Shown piece by piece: positions 44,999-55,895 of a stretch of DNA of 64,000 nucleotides; within the stretch, counting starts at the first letter, position 1; each line of letters starts with the position of its first letter. The notes under the pieces are model-generated. The model did no database searches. It worked only from the letters and a program-made list of their open reading frames with translations, and was not told where the DNA came from. Location of the stretch: contig NC_133293.1 of NCBI RefSeq assembly GCF_005239225.2, positions 5,146,001 to 5,210,000 on the forward strand, written 5' to 3'. The position numbers were made by a program, and so were the translations under genes. This stretch comes from Populus alba (Eukaryota; Streptophyta; Magnoliopsida; Malpighiales; Salicaceae).

Positions 44999-46035
44999 GT
45001 TGGTATCCGAGCTAGGCTCCGAAACAAGGTCATATCATTCGGTTATTTTCGTTTTTTTTTTAGCGTGCCCTTAGGTTTTTCAGTGTTTGCGTCCATCTTC
45101 TTGTTCTTCGTGTCTGCGTCATCTAAGCAAAAAAGAATTATAATTCATCTTGTTACTGTCTCTAATCATATCAGTGTCTATATATGTGTCTATATATATA
45201 TATATATATATATTATATAAAGGAAAGAGAGTTAAAGAGGGATTAGTTGAAATTTGAAGGATCATTCAATTTTTTGCGCAGAAACACAACTCCTGGTGAA
45301 CCATAACCAAAACCTCAGAATCAATTTAAACTTCATATTCAGTCTATTGGGGGTGAGATCGCATCATATGTAAAGTTTGGGCTTATCCTGATATTGTTTC
45401 CTTGAGGTTCAATTGTGCCGCAGAAACACTACTATTAGTGAACCATAAGCAAACCACCTTAGAATCAATTGAAACCTCATATTATGTGTATTGGGGGATG
45501 AGAGCGCAGCATTTGGGATCATTTTGATATCGGCTTCTGGAGGTTTTAATTGGAGGTCCAATTCTGCCGCAAACTGACCATACAAGGCGTTTGGGTACCT
45601 AGAAATAAGAGAACACGAGCTATAAATTGTGTTTTGGTGTTTTCACAGTATTGCAATAGTAATACTACATATTAAATTCAAGGTCATTTGGATATCGGTT
45701 TCTTTAGGTTCCTGAATTGGGTCTTGTTTTGTCGTAACGAGTCTGTTTGGTGTTATCTTTCAAGACTTGTTTTGTTTCTGTTGATCTCGTTCCTGCCATT
45801 ATACTATCATCATATTTTTGATATTTGGCTGTTGTTTGAGTCATTTTCATCACTTTCGCATTTGTTTGTTTTTTTCGATAAGTTCCGGTCCAGCCAAAAG
45901 TCAGGTTCGTAATCTCGAATCTAAATCAGTGTTTTCCTGCTACAAACTCTATTCTTTTCGTCGTCTTCGTATTCATCAAGGGAGAGGGAGCAGAGGAGGA
46001 TTGTAGATCAACGATGCGAAAAGCTAAGCCATGGT

Positions 46036-46377
46036 TTGGAGGCCTTAGAACGAGAAGTTGATAAGTGTAGAAGGTTATTCTATGATCTTCAAGCTTCATG
46101 GGAAAAAGAGGTGCAGCGCCAAAAGGATGAAAGAAGAAGGAGAATCATTCGGAAGTATGCACGCAAGTGGCTAGTACGGCGTGCTTATTTGAAATTCTTG
46201 TCGGTCACTACTTCCATACAGTGTTGCTGGAGAGAGGTGTTAGCAATAAGGGGATTCCGAAGGCTTAAACAAGAGGCTGCTGAAGTCGCTATGGATCCTA
46301 TTCAAGATTCGAGGGCGAATCTTCTTGAAGAGGTAGGGAAGGCGATACGGCTCAGCCACGTGATACGACCCAAGTAA
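46036..46377 (+). CDS. IQ-motif protein ORF of the tandem LTR element, intact copy
   Basis: A 113-codon frame, open further upstream without an ATG; the first codon given (TTG) is where homology between copies is clean, and is not a proven start. The product is basic and mostly helical: EREVDKCRRLFYDLQASW, KEVQRQKDERRRR (likely coiled coil), IQ motif 1 IRKYARKWLVRRAY (fits I-Q-x3-R-x4-R apart from R for Q) and IQ motif 2 IQCCWREVLAIRGF (I replaces the last R). The motifs start 23 residues apart, the spacing found in myosin necks. RLKQEAAE after motif 2 also recalls the end of the neck of plant class XI myosins. I infer a captured fragment of a calmodulin-binding gene; a de novo origin is possible. 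An upstream MSSGPAKSQ segment could join it through an 89-base intron (GT at 45905, AG at 45993). Confidence 0.65.
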   Translation: MEALEREVDKCRRLFYDLQASWEKEVQRQKDERRRRIIRKYARKWLVRRAYLKFLSVTTSIQCCWREVLAIRGFRRLKQEAAEVAMDPIQDSRANLLEEVGKAIRLSHVIRPK

Positions 46378-46775
46378 GGTCAGATTCGGATTTTGGCGTA
46401 AAAAGCGCAACAGTCATAATTCTCAATCCGACCGTTGGATCGGGCTAATATTTTACGTGGACTCTCCAGACATGTTTTGCTACCTTGGGTTAAAAATTCA
46501 GGTCAATCGGAGTTCGGGAAGGAACGGCAACTCTGGTCAACGGAGGCTGTACGGATTTTGTTATTTACTTCCATTTGACTCGTGGACTTCCTATTTGGCT
46601 AGGATTCTTTTTCCTACAAGGATGTGGCAGCTGGTTTTGGGAACTTTCTTGGTTCCACGAGGATCTTTAATGAGCTGCAATATAATCTACAAGTTGGCAC
46701 TGATTCATTAATGTTTCAGAATCCTTTTCCTATAAGGATTCCTTATTCATCCCAGCTACACAAGGAAAGAAGGGC

Positions 46776-47272
46776 TGGTGGTATTTAATGACAGACTGGT
46801 TATTATTATTTTTTTTTTTCATTTTCTTTAATGTCTGGGCTTAATTAAAACATTTTTTCGAGCTAGGGTCCAGGGCTTGTTTGGATCAGGTTATGGGCTT
46901 TTCAGTTTAGCGTGTTGGGCCGGTTTTGAGTGGACCTCATATAAGTCCACATAAGGGGTCCATTAGGGTTACTTTTTGAAGAACTATTTAAACTCATGTA
47001 AGCCAAAATTTCAGCAGCTTTGATGATTATTATTCTGAATTTTTTTCAGTTTTAACGTGCGAGAGTGATTCTTGCATTCTTCAGCTCTTGAACGAACTGA
47101 ACCTGACTTATCGAAGATTAACCGGCTTCGTGGCGTCATTCTACTCGTTCCAATTGTGTTGGTGCCTGGGGCAGGTTTCCATTGTGTCACGCTCATATCA
47201 GACCTATTTCGGCTTCCCGGGATCGGATCTCAAACTTGATTGTGGGCTGCGTGACCACGTGGTTTCGCATCA
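46776..47272 (+). repeat. IQ-element LTR, plus array 2
   Basis: Same structure as 44500-44998, with an extra T in the CGTGGTTTCGCATCA end. The primer-like site is at 47275. Confidence 0.7.
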
Positions 47273-47448
47273 GTTGGTATCCGAGCTAGGCTCCGAAACA
47301 AGGTCATATCATTCGGTTATTTTCGTTTTTTTTTTAGCGTGCCCTTAGGTTTTTCAGTGTTTGCGTCCATCTTCTTGTTCTTCGTGTCTGCGTCATCTAA
47401 GCAAAAAAGAAATTATAATTCATCTTGTTACTGTCTCTAATCATATCA

Positions 47449-47494
<46 letters not shown>

Positions 47495-48308
47495 GAAAGA
47501 GAGTTAAAGAGGGATTAGTTGAAATTTGAAGGATCATTCAATTTTTGCCGCAGAAACACAACTCCTGGTGAACCATAACCAAACCACCTCAGAATCAATT
47601 TAAACTTCATATTCAGTCTATTGGGGGTGAGATCGCATCATATGTAAAGTTTGGGCTTATCCTGATATTGTTTCCTTGAGGTTCAATTGTGCCGCAGAAA
47701 CACTACTATTAGTGAACCATAAGCAAACCACCTTAGAATCAATTGAAACCTCATATTATGTGTATTGGGGATGAGAGCGCAGCATTTGGGATCATTTTGA
47801 TATCGGCTTCTGGAGGTTTTAATTGGAGGTCCAATTCTGCCGCAAACTGACCATACAAGGCGTTTGGGTACCTAGAAATAAGAGAACACGAGCTATAAAT
47901 TGTGTTTTGGTGTTTTCACAGTATTGCAATAGTAATACTACATATTAAATTCAAGGTCATTTGGATATCGGTTTCTTTAGGTTCCTGAATTGGGTCTTGT
48001 TTTGTCGTAACGAGTCTGTTTGGTGTTATCTTTCAAGACTTGTTTTGTTTCTGTTGATCTCGTTCCTGCCATTATACTATCATCATATTTTTGATATTTG
48101 GCTGTGTTTGAGTCATTTTCATCACTTTCGCATTTGTTTGTTTTTTTTCGATAAGTTCCGGTCCAGCCAAAAGTCAGGTTCGTAATCTCGAATCTAAATC
48201 AGTGTTTTCCTGCTACAAACTCTATTCTTTTCGTCGTCTTCGTATTCATCAAGGGAGAGGGAGCAGAGGAGGATTGTAGATCAACGATGCGAAAAGCTAA
48301 GCCATGGT

Positions 48309-48651
48309 TTGGAGGCCTTAGAACGAGAAGTTGATAAGTGTAGAAGGTTATTCTATGATCTTCAAGCTTCATGGGAAAAAGAGGTGCAGCGCCAAAAGGA
48401 TGAAAGAAGAAGGAGAATCATTCGGAAGTATGCACGCAAGTGGCTAGTACGGCGTGCTTATTTGAAATTCTTGTCGGTCACTACTTCCATACAGTGTTGC
48501 TGGAGAGAGGTGTTAGCAATAAGGGGATTCCGAAGGCTTAAACAAGAGGCTGCTGAAGTCGCTATGGATCCTATTCAAGATTCGAGGGGCGAATCTTCTT
48601 GAAGAGGGAGGGAAGGCGATACGGCTCAGCCACGTGATACGACCCAAGTAA
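48309..48651 (+). pseudogene. IQ-motif ORF, plus array copy 3, 3' frameshift
   Basis: Intact through both IQ motifs and DPIQDSR. An extra G near 48588 then shifts the tail, so the LLEE...RPK end is lost. It has WREVL but already the GAGGGAGG (EEGG) tail variant. Confidence 0.75.
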
Positions 48652-49051
48652 GGTCAGATTCGGATTTTGGCGTAAAAAGCGCAACAGTCATAATTCTCAA
48701 TCCGACCGTTGGATCGGGCTAATATTTTTACGTGGACTCTCCAGACATGTTTTGCTACCTTGGGTTAAAAATTCAGGTCAATCGGAGTTCGGAAGGAACG
48801 GCAACTCTGGTCAACGGAGGCTGTACGGATTTTGTTATTTACTTCCATTTGACTCGTGGACTTCCTATTTGGCTAGGATTCTTTTTTCCTACAAGGATGT
48901 GGCAGCTGGTTTTGGGAACTTTCTGGTTCCACGAGGATCTTTAATGAGCTGCAATATAATCTACAAGTGTTGGCACTGATTCATTAATGTTTCAGAATCC
49001 TTTTCCTATAAGGATTCCTTATTCATCCCAGCTACACAAGGAAAGAAGGGC

Positions 49052-49550
49052 TGGTGGTATTTAATGACAGACTGGTTATTTATTATTATTTTTTTTATCA
49101 TTTTCTTTAATGTCTGGGCTTAATTAAAACATTTTTCGAGCTAGGGTCCAGGGCTTGTTTGGATCAGGTTATGGGCTTTTCAGTTTAGCGTGTTGGGCCG
49201 GTTTTGAGTGGACCTCATATAAGTCCACATAAGGGGTCCATTAGGGTTACTTTTTGAAGAACTATTTAAACTCATGTAAGCCAAAATTTCAGCAGCTTTG
49301 ATGATTATTATTCTGAATTTTTTTTCAGTTTTAACGTGCGAGAGTGATTCTTGCATTCTTCAGCTCTTGAACGAACTGAACCTGACTTATCGAAGATTAA
49401 CCGGCTTCGTGGCGTCATTCTACTCGTTCCAATTGTGTTGGTGCCTGGGGCAGGTTTCCATTGTGTCACGCTCATATCAGACCTATTTCGGCTTCCCGGG
49501 ATCGGATCTCAAACTTGATTGTGGGCTGCGTGACCACGTGGTTCGCATCA
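49052..49550 (+). repeat. IQ-element LTR, plus array 3
   Basis: Ends GCATCA at 49550. An additional T in the spacer puts the primer-like site at 49554. Confidence 0.7.
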
Positions 49551-49726
49551 GTTTGGTATCCGAGCTAGGCTCCGAAACAAGGTCATATCATTCGGTTATT
49601 TTCGTTTTTTTTTTAGCGTGCCCTTAGGTTTTTCAGTGTTTGCGTCCATCTTCTTGTTCTTCGTGTCTGCGTCATCTAAGCAAAAAAGAATTATAATTCA
49701 TCTTGTTACTGTCTCTAATCATATCA

Positions 49727-49772
<46 letters not shown>

Positions 49773-50587
49773 GAAAGAGAGTTAAAGAGGGATTAGTTGA
49801 AATTTGAAGGATCATTCAATTTTTGCCGCAGAAACACAACTCCTGGTGAACCATAACCAAACCACCTCAGAATCAATTTAAACTTCATATTCAGTCTATT
49901 GGGGGTGAGATCGCATCATATGTAAAGTTTGGGCTTATCCTGATATTGTTTCCTTGAGGTTCAATTGTGCCGCAGAAACACTACTATTAGTGAACCATAA
50001 GCAAACCACCTTAGAATCAATTGAAACCTCATATTATGTGTATTGGGGATGAGAGCGCAGCATTTGGGATCATTTTGATATCGGCTTCTGGAGGTTTTAA
50101 TTGGAGGTCCAATTCTGCCGCAAACTGACCATACAAGGCGTTTGGGTACCTAGAAATAAGAGAACACGAGCTATAAATTGTGTTTTTGGTGTTTTCACAG
50201 TATTGCAATAGTAATACTACATATTAAATTCAAGGTCATTTGGATATCGGTTTCTTTAGGTTCCTGAATTGGGTCTTGTTTTGTCGTAACGAGTCTGTTT
50301 GGTGTTATCTTTCAAGACTTGTTTTGTTTCTGTTGATCTCGTTCCTGCCATTATACTATCATCATATTTTTTGATATTTGGCTGTGTTTGAGTCATTTTC
50401 ATCACTTTCGCATTTGTTTGTTTTTTTCGATAAGTTCCGGTCCAGCCAAAAGTCAGGTTCGTAATCTCGAATCTAAATCAGTGTTTTCCTGCTACAAACT
50501 CTATTCTTTTCGTCGTCTTCGTATTCATCAAGGGAGAGGGAGCAGAGGAGGATTGTAGATCAACGATGCGAAAAGCTAAGCCATGGT

Positions 50588-50929
50588 TTGGAGGCCTTAG
50601 AACGAGAAGTTGATAAGTGTAGAAGGTTATTCTATGATCTTCAAGCTTCATGGGAAAAAGAGGTGCAGCGCCAAAAGGATGAAAGAAGAAGGAGAATCAT
50701 TCGGAAGTATGCACGCAAGTGGCTAGTACGGCGTGCTTATTTGAAATTCTTGTCGGTCACTACTTCCATACAGTGTTGCTGGAGAAAGGTGTTAGCAATA
50801 AGGGGATTCCGAAGGCTTAAACAAGAGGCTGCTGAAGTCGCTATGGATCCTATTCAAGATTCGAGGGCGAATCTTCTTGAAGAGGGAGGGAAGGCGATAC
50901 GGCTCAGCCACGTGATACGACCCAAGTAA
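50588..50929 (+). CDS. IQ-motif ORF, plus array copy 4, intact
   Basis: 113 codons, with WRKVL in IQ motif 2 (E to K) and EEGGKA in the tail (V to G). Otherwise it equals the 46036 copy. Confidence 0.65.
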   Translation: MEALEREVDKCRRLFYDLQASWEKEVQRQKDERRRRIIRKYARKWLVRRAYLKFLSVTTSIQCCWRKVLAIRGFRRLKQEAAEVAMDPIQDSRANLLEEGGKAIRLSHVIRPK

Positions 50930-51328
50930 GGTCAGATTCGGATTTTGGCGTAAAAAGCGCAACAGTCATAATTCTCAATCCGACCGTTGGATCGGGCTAA
51001 TATTTTACGTGGACTCTCCAGACATGTTTTGCTACCTTGGGTTAAAAATTCAGGTCAATCGGAGTTCGGGAAGGAACGGCAACTCTGGTCAACGGAGGCT
51101 GTACGGATTTTGTTATTTACTTCCATTTGACTCGTGGACTTCCTATTTGGCTAGGATTCTTTTTCCTACAAGGATGTGGCAGCTGGTTTTGGGAACTTGG
51201 TGGTTCCACGAGGATCTTTAATGAGCTGCAATATAATCTACAAGTGTTGGCACTGATTCATTAATGTTTCAGAATCCTTTTCCTATAAGGATTCCTTATT
51301 CATCCCAGCTACACAAGGAAAGAAGGGC

Positions 51329-51828
51329 TGGTGGTATTTAATGACAGACTGGTTATTTATTTTTTTATTTTTTTATCATTTTCTTTAATGTCTGGGCTTA
51401 ATTAAAACATTTTTTCGAGCTAGGGTCCAGGGCTTGTTTGGATCAGGTTATGGGCTTTTCAGTTTAGCGTGTTGGGCCGGTTTTGAGTGGACCTCATATA
51501 AGTCCACATAAGGGGTCCATTAGGGTTACTTTTTGAAGAACTATTTAAACTCATGTAAGCCAAAATTTCAGCAGCTTTGATGATTATTATTCTGAATTTT
51601 TTTCAGTTTTAACGTGCGAGAGTGATTCTTGCATTCTTCAGCTCTTGAACGAACTGAACCTGACTTATCGAAGATTAACCGGCTTCGTGGCGTCATTCTA
51701 CTCGTTCCAATTGTGTTGGTGCCTGGGGCAGGTTTCCATTGTGTCACGCTCATATCAGACCTATTTCGGCTTCCCGGGATCGGATCTCAATCTTGATTGT
51801 GGGCTGCGTGACCACGTGGTTCGCATCA
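51329..51828 (+). repeat. IQ-element LTR, plus array 4
   Basis: Same limits as the other LTRs. It is the only plus-array LTR in which GATCTCAATCTT replaces GATCTCAAACTT, as in the minus array. The primer-like site is at 51831. Confidence 0.7.
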
Positions 51829-52016
51829 GTTGGTATCCGAGCTAGGCTCCGAAACAAGGTCATATCATTCGGTTATTTTCGTTTTTTTTTTTAGCGTGCC
51901 CTTAGGTTTTTCAGTGTTTGCGTCCATCTTCTTGTTCTTCGTGTCTGCGTCATCTAAGCAAAAAAAGAATTATAATTCATCTTGTTACTGTCTCTAATCA
52001 TATCAGTGTCTATATA

Positions 52017-52054
<38 letters not shown>

Positions 52055-52868
52055 AAAGAGAGTTAAAGAGGGATTAGTTGAAATTTGAAGGATCATTCAA
52101 TTTTTTGCCGCAGAAACACAACTCCTGGTGAACCATAACCAAACCACCTCAGAATCAATTTAAACTTCATATTCAGTCTATTGGGGGTGAGATCGCATCA
52201 TATGTAAAGTTTGGGCTTATCCTGATATTGTTTCCTTGAGGTTCAATTGTGCCGCAGAAACACTACTATTAGTGAACCATAAGCAAACCACCTTAGAATC
52301 AATTGAAACCTCATATTATGTGTATTGGGGATGAGAGCGCAGCATTTGGGATCATTTTGATATCGGCTTCTGGAGGTTTTAATTGGAGGTCCAATTCTGC
52401 CGCAAACTGACCATACAAGGCGTTTGGGTACCTAGAAATAAGAGAACACGAGCTATAAATTGTGTTTTGGTGTTTTCACAGTATTGCAATAGTAATACTA
52501 CATATTAAATTCAAGGTCATTTGGATATCGGTTTCTTTAGGTTCCTGAATTGGGTCTTGTTTTGTCGTAACGAGTCTGTTTGGTGTTATCTTTCAAGACT
52601 TGTTTTGTTTCTGTTGATCTCGTTCCTGCCATTATACTATCATCATATTTTGATATTTGGCTGTTGTTTGAGTCATTTTCATCACTTTCGCATTTGTTTG
52701 TTTTTTTTCGATAAGTTCCGGTCCAGCCAAAAGTCAGGTTCGTAATCTCGAATCTAAATCAGTGTTTTCCTGCTACAAACTCTATTCTTTTCGTCGTCTT
52801 CGTATTCATCAAGGGAGAGGGAGCAGAGGAGGATTGTAGATCAACGATGCGAAAAGCTAAGCCATGGT

Positions 52869-53210
52869 TTGGAGGCCTTAGAACGAGAAGTTGATAAGTG
52901 TAGAAGGTTATTCTATGATCTTCAAGCTTCATGGGAAAAAGAGGTGCAGCGCCAAAAGGATGAAAGAAGAAGGAGAATCATTCGGAAGTATGCACGCAAG
53001 TGGCTAGTACGGCGTGCTTATTTGAAATTCTTGTCGGTCACTACTTCCATACAGTGTTGCTGGAGAAAGGTGTTAGCAATAAGGGGATTCCGAAGGCTTA
53101 AACAAGAGGCTGCTGAAGTCGCTATGGATCCTATTCAAGATTCGAGGGCGAATCTTCTTGAAGAGGGAGGGAAGGCGATACGGCTCAGCCACGTGATACG
53201 ACCCAAGTAA
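52869..53210 (+). CDS. IQ-motif ORF, plus array copy 5, intact
   Basis: 113 codons, same WRKVL and EEGG variants as the copies before and after it. Confidence 0.65.
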   Translation: MEALEREVDKCRRLFYDLQASWEKEVQRQKDERRRRIIRKYARKWLVRRAYLKFLSVTTSIQCCWRKVLAIRGFRRLKQEAAEVAMDPIQDSRANLLEEGGKAIRLSHVIRPK

Positions 53211-53608
53211 GGTCAGATTCGGATTTTGGCGTAAAAAGCGCAACAGTCATAATTCTCAATCCGACCGTTGGATCGGGCTAATATTTTACGTGGACTCTCC
53301 AGACATGTTTTGCTACCTTGGGTTAAAAATTCAGGTCAATCGGAGTTCGGGAAGGAACGGCAACTCTGGTCAACGGAGGCTGTACGGATTTTGTTATTTA
53401 CTTCCATTTGACTCGTGGACTTCCTATTTGGCTAGGATTCTTTTTCCTACAAGGATGTGGCAGCTGGTTTTGGGAACTTTCTGGTTCCACGAGGATCTTT
53501 AATGAGCTGCAATATAATCTACAAGTGTGGCACTGATTCATTAATGTTTCAGAATCCTTTTCCTATAAGGATTCCTTATTCATCCCAGCTACACAAGGAA
53601 AGAAGGGC

Positions 53609-54107
53609 TGGTGGTATTTAATGACAGACTGGTTATTTATTTTTTATTTTTTTATCATTTTCTTTAATGTCTGGGCTTAATTAAAACATTTTTTCGAGCT
53701 AGGGTCCAGGGCTTGTTTGGATCAGGTTATGGGCTTTTCAGTTTAGCGTGTTGGGCCGGTTTTGAGTGGACCTCATATAAGTCCACATAAGGGGTCCATT
53801 AGGGTTACTTTTTGAAGAACTATTTAAACTCATGTAAGCCAAAATTTCAGCAGCTTTGATGATTATTATTCTGAATTTTTTTCAGTTTTAACGTGCGAGA
53901 GTGATTCTTGCATTCTTCAGCTCTTGAACGAACTGAACCTGACTTATCGAAGATTAACCGGCTTCGTGGCGTCATTCTACTCGTTCCAATTGTGTTGGTG
54001 CCTGGGGCAGGTTTCCATTGTGTCACGCTCATATCAGACCTATTTCGGCTTCCCGGGATCGGATCTCAAACTTGATTGTGGGCTGCGTGACCACGTGGTT
54101 CGCATCA
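53609..54107 (+). repeat. IQ-element LTR, plus array 5
   Basis: The last LTR of the array, ending at 54107; the primer-like site is at 54110. The next would be expected at ~55890 but the array is cut at 55716. Confidence 0.7.
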
Positions 54108-54282
54108 GTTGGTATCCGAGCTAGGCTCCGAAACAAGGTCATATCATTCGGTTATTTTCGTTTTTTTTTTAGCGTGCCCTTAGGTTTTTCAGTGTTTGCG
54201 TCCATCTTCTTGTTCTTCGTGTCTGCGTCATCTAAGCAAAAAAGAATTATAATTCATCTTGTTACTGTCTCTAATCATATCA

Positions 54283-54322
<40 letters not shown>

Positions 54323-55136
54323 GAAAGAGAGTTAAAGAGGGATTAGTTGAAATTTGAAGGATCATTCAATTTTTGCCGCAGAAACACAACTCCTGGTGAA
54401 CCATAACCAAACCACCTCAGAATCAATTTAAACTTCATATTCAGTCTATTGGGGGTGAGATCGCATCATATGTAAAGTTTGGGCTTATCCTGATATTGTT
54501 TCCTTGAGGTTCAATTGTGCCGCAGAAACACTACTATTAGTGAACCATAAGCAAACCACCTTAGAATCAATTGAAACCTCATATATATGTGTATTGGGGA
54601 TGAGAGCGCAGCATTTGGGATCATTTTGATATCGGCTTCTGGAGGTTTTAATTGGAGGTCCAATTCTGCCGCAAACTGACCATACAAGGCGTTTGGGTAC
54701 CTAGAAATAAGAGAACACGAGCTATAAATTGTGTTTTGGTGTTTTCACAGTATTGCAATAGTAATACTACATATTAAATTCAAGGTCATTTGGATATCGG
54801 TTTCTTTAGGTTCCTGAATTGGGTCTTGTTTTGTCGTAACGAGTCTGTTTGGTGTTATCTTTCAAGACTTGTTTTGTTTCTGTTGATCTCGTTCCTGCCA
54901 TTATACTATCATCATATTTTGATATTTGGCTGCTGTTTGAGTCATTTTCATCACTTTCGCATTTGTTTGTTTTTTTCGATAAGTTCCGGTCCAGCCAAAA
55001 GTCAGGTTCGTAATCTCGAATCTAAATCAGTGTTTTCCTGCTACAAACTCTATTCTTTTCGTCGTCTTCGTATTCATCAAGGGAGAGGGAGCAGAGGAGG
55101 ATTGTAGATCAACGATGCGAAAAGCTAAGCCATGGT

Positions 55137-55478
55137 TTGGAGGCCTTAGAACGAGAAGTTGATAAGTGTAGAAGGTTATTCTATGATCTTCAAGCTTCAT
55201 GGGAAAAAGAGGTGCAGCGCCAAAAGGATGAAAGAAGAAGGAGAATCATTCGGAAGTATGCACGCAAGTGGCTAGTACGGCGTGCTTATTTGAAATTCTT
55301 GTCGGTCACTACTTCCATACAGTGTTGCTGGAGAAAGGTGTTAGCAATAAGGGGATTCCGAAGGCTTAAACAAGAGGCTGCTGAAGTCGCTATGGATCCT
55401 ATTCAAGATTCGAGGGCGAATCTTCTTGAAGAGGGTGGGAAGGCGATACGGCTCAGCCACGTGATACGACCCAAGTAA
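55137..55478 (+). CDS. IQ-motif ORF, plus array copy 6, intact
   Basis: 113 codons with WRKVL and EEGG. It is the last ORF of the array; its 3' region stops at 55716. Confidence 0.65.
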   Translation: MEALEREVDKCRRLFYDLQASWEKEVQRQKDERRRRIIRKYARKWLVRRAYLKFLSVTTSIQCCWRKVLAIRGFRRLKQEAAEVAMDPIQDSRANLLEEGGKAIRLSHVIRPK

Positions 55479-55716
55479 GGTCAGATTCGGATTTTGGCGT
55501 AAAAAGCGCAACAGTCATAATTCTCAATCCGACCGTTGGATCGGGCTAATATTTTACGTGGACTCTCCAGACATGTTTTGCTACCTTGGGTTAAAAATTC
55601 AGGTCAATCGGAGTTCGGGAAGGAACGACAACTCTGGTCAACGGAGGCTGTACGGATTTTGTTATTTACTTCCATTTGACTCGTGGACTTCCTATTTGGC
55701 TAGGATTCTTTTTCCT

Positions 55717-55895
55717 GTGCAGAACATAATTTCTCTTTTTGCAAAAGAACAAATGCCAATTCTTGTTCCTCCCCCATTTAAAACCCAACTGATTTTTTAA
55801 CGACTTCATTTAAATTGGGGCAGCTATTGTAACTTATCCTGAATATCTTTCACAAGGTTCAATTGCGCGCAGGTAAAAACTAGTTAAACCATGAA
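55717..55895 (+). other. Junction segment with a degenerate IQ-element leader piece
   Basis: Bases 55717-55830 match nothing else I can see in the window. Bases 55835-55895 (ATCCTGAATATCTTTCAC..., GGTTCAATTGCGCGCAG) resemble the leader of the IQ element (for example 45384-45440) with many changes. No gene. Confidence 0.5.

Larger units (their letters stand above)
43399..55716 (+). mobile_element. Plus-strand tandem array of the IQ-ORF LTR element (5 LTRs, 6 ORFs)
   Basis: LTR ends are at 44998, 47272, 49550, 51828 and 54107, that is steps of 2274-2279 bp. Each LTR is followed by a primer-like site, a ~0.9-kb leader, the IQ ORF, a ~350-bp 3' region and the next LTR. No target duplications or foreign DNA separate units, so neighbours share LTRs, as produced by unequal exchange. 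It starts mid-leader after the gap (43399-43990 is indel-rich) and ends at 55716, just before where the next LTR would lie. No unit carries gag or pol. Confidence 0.92.

Noticed and set aside
44738..45015. 61- and 66-codon open frames repeated in each IQ-element LTR (MSVTQWKPAPG and MNELNLTYRRL types)
   Set aside because: They overlap on opposite strands within LTR/R sequence and are preserved only because the LTRs are near identical.
45688..46006. Open frame MDIGFFRFLNWVLFCRN in the IQ-element leader
   Set aside because: T-rich leader read-through. Its frame changes between copies with small indels, while the IQ ORF frame is better kept.
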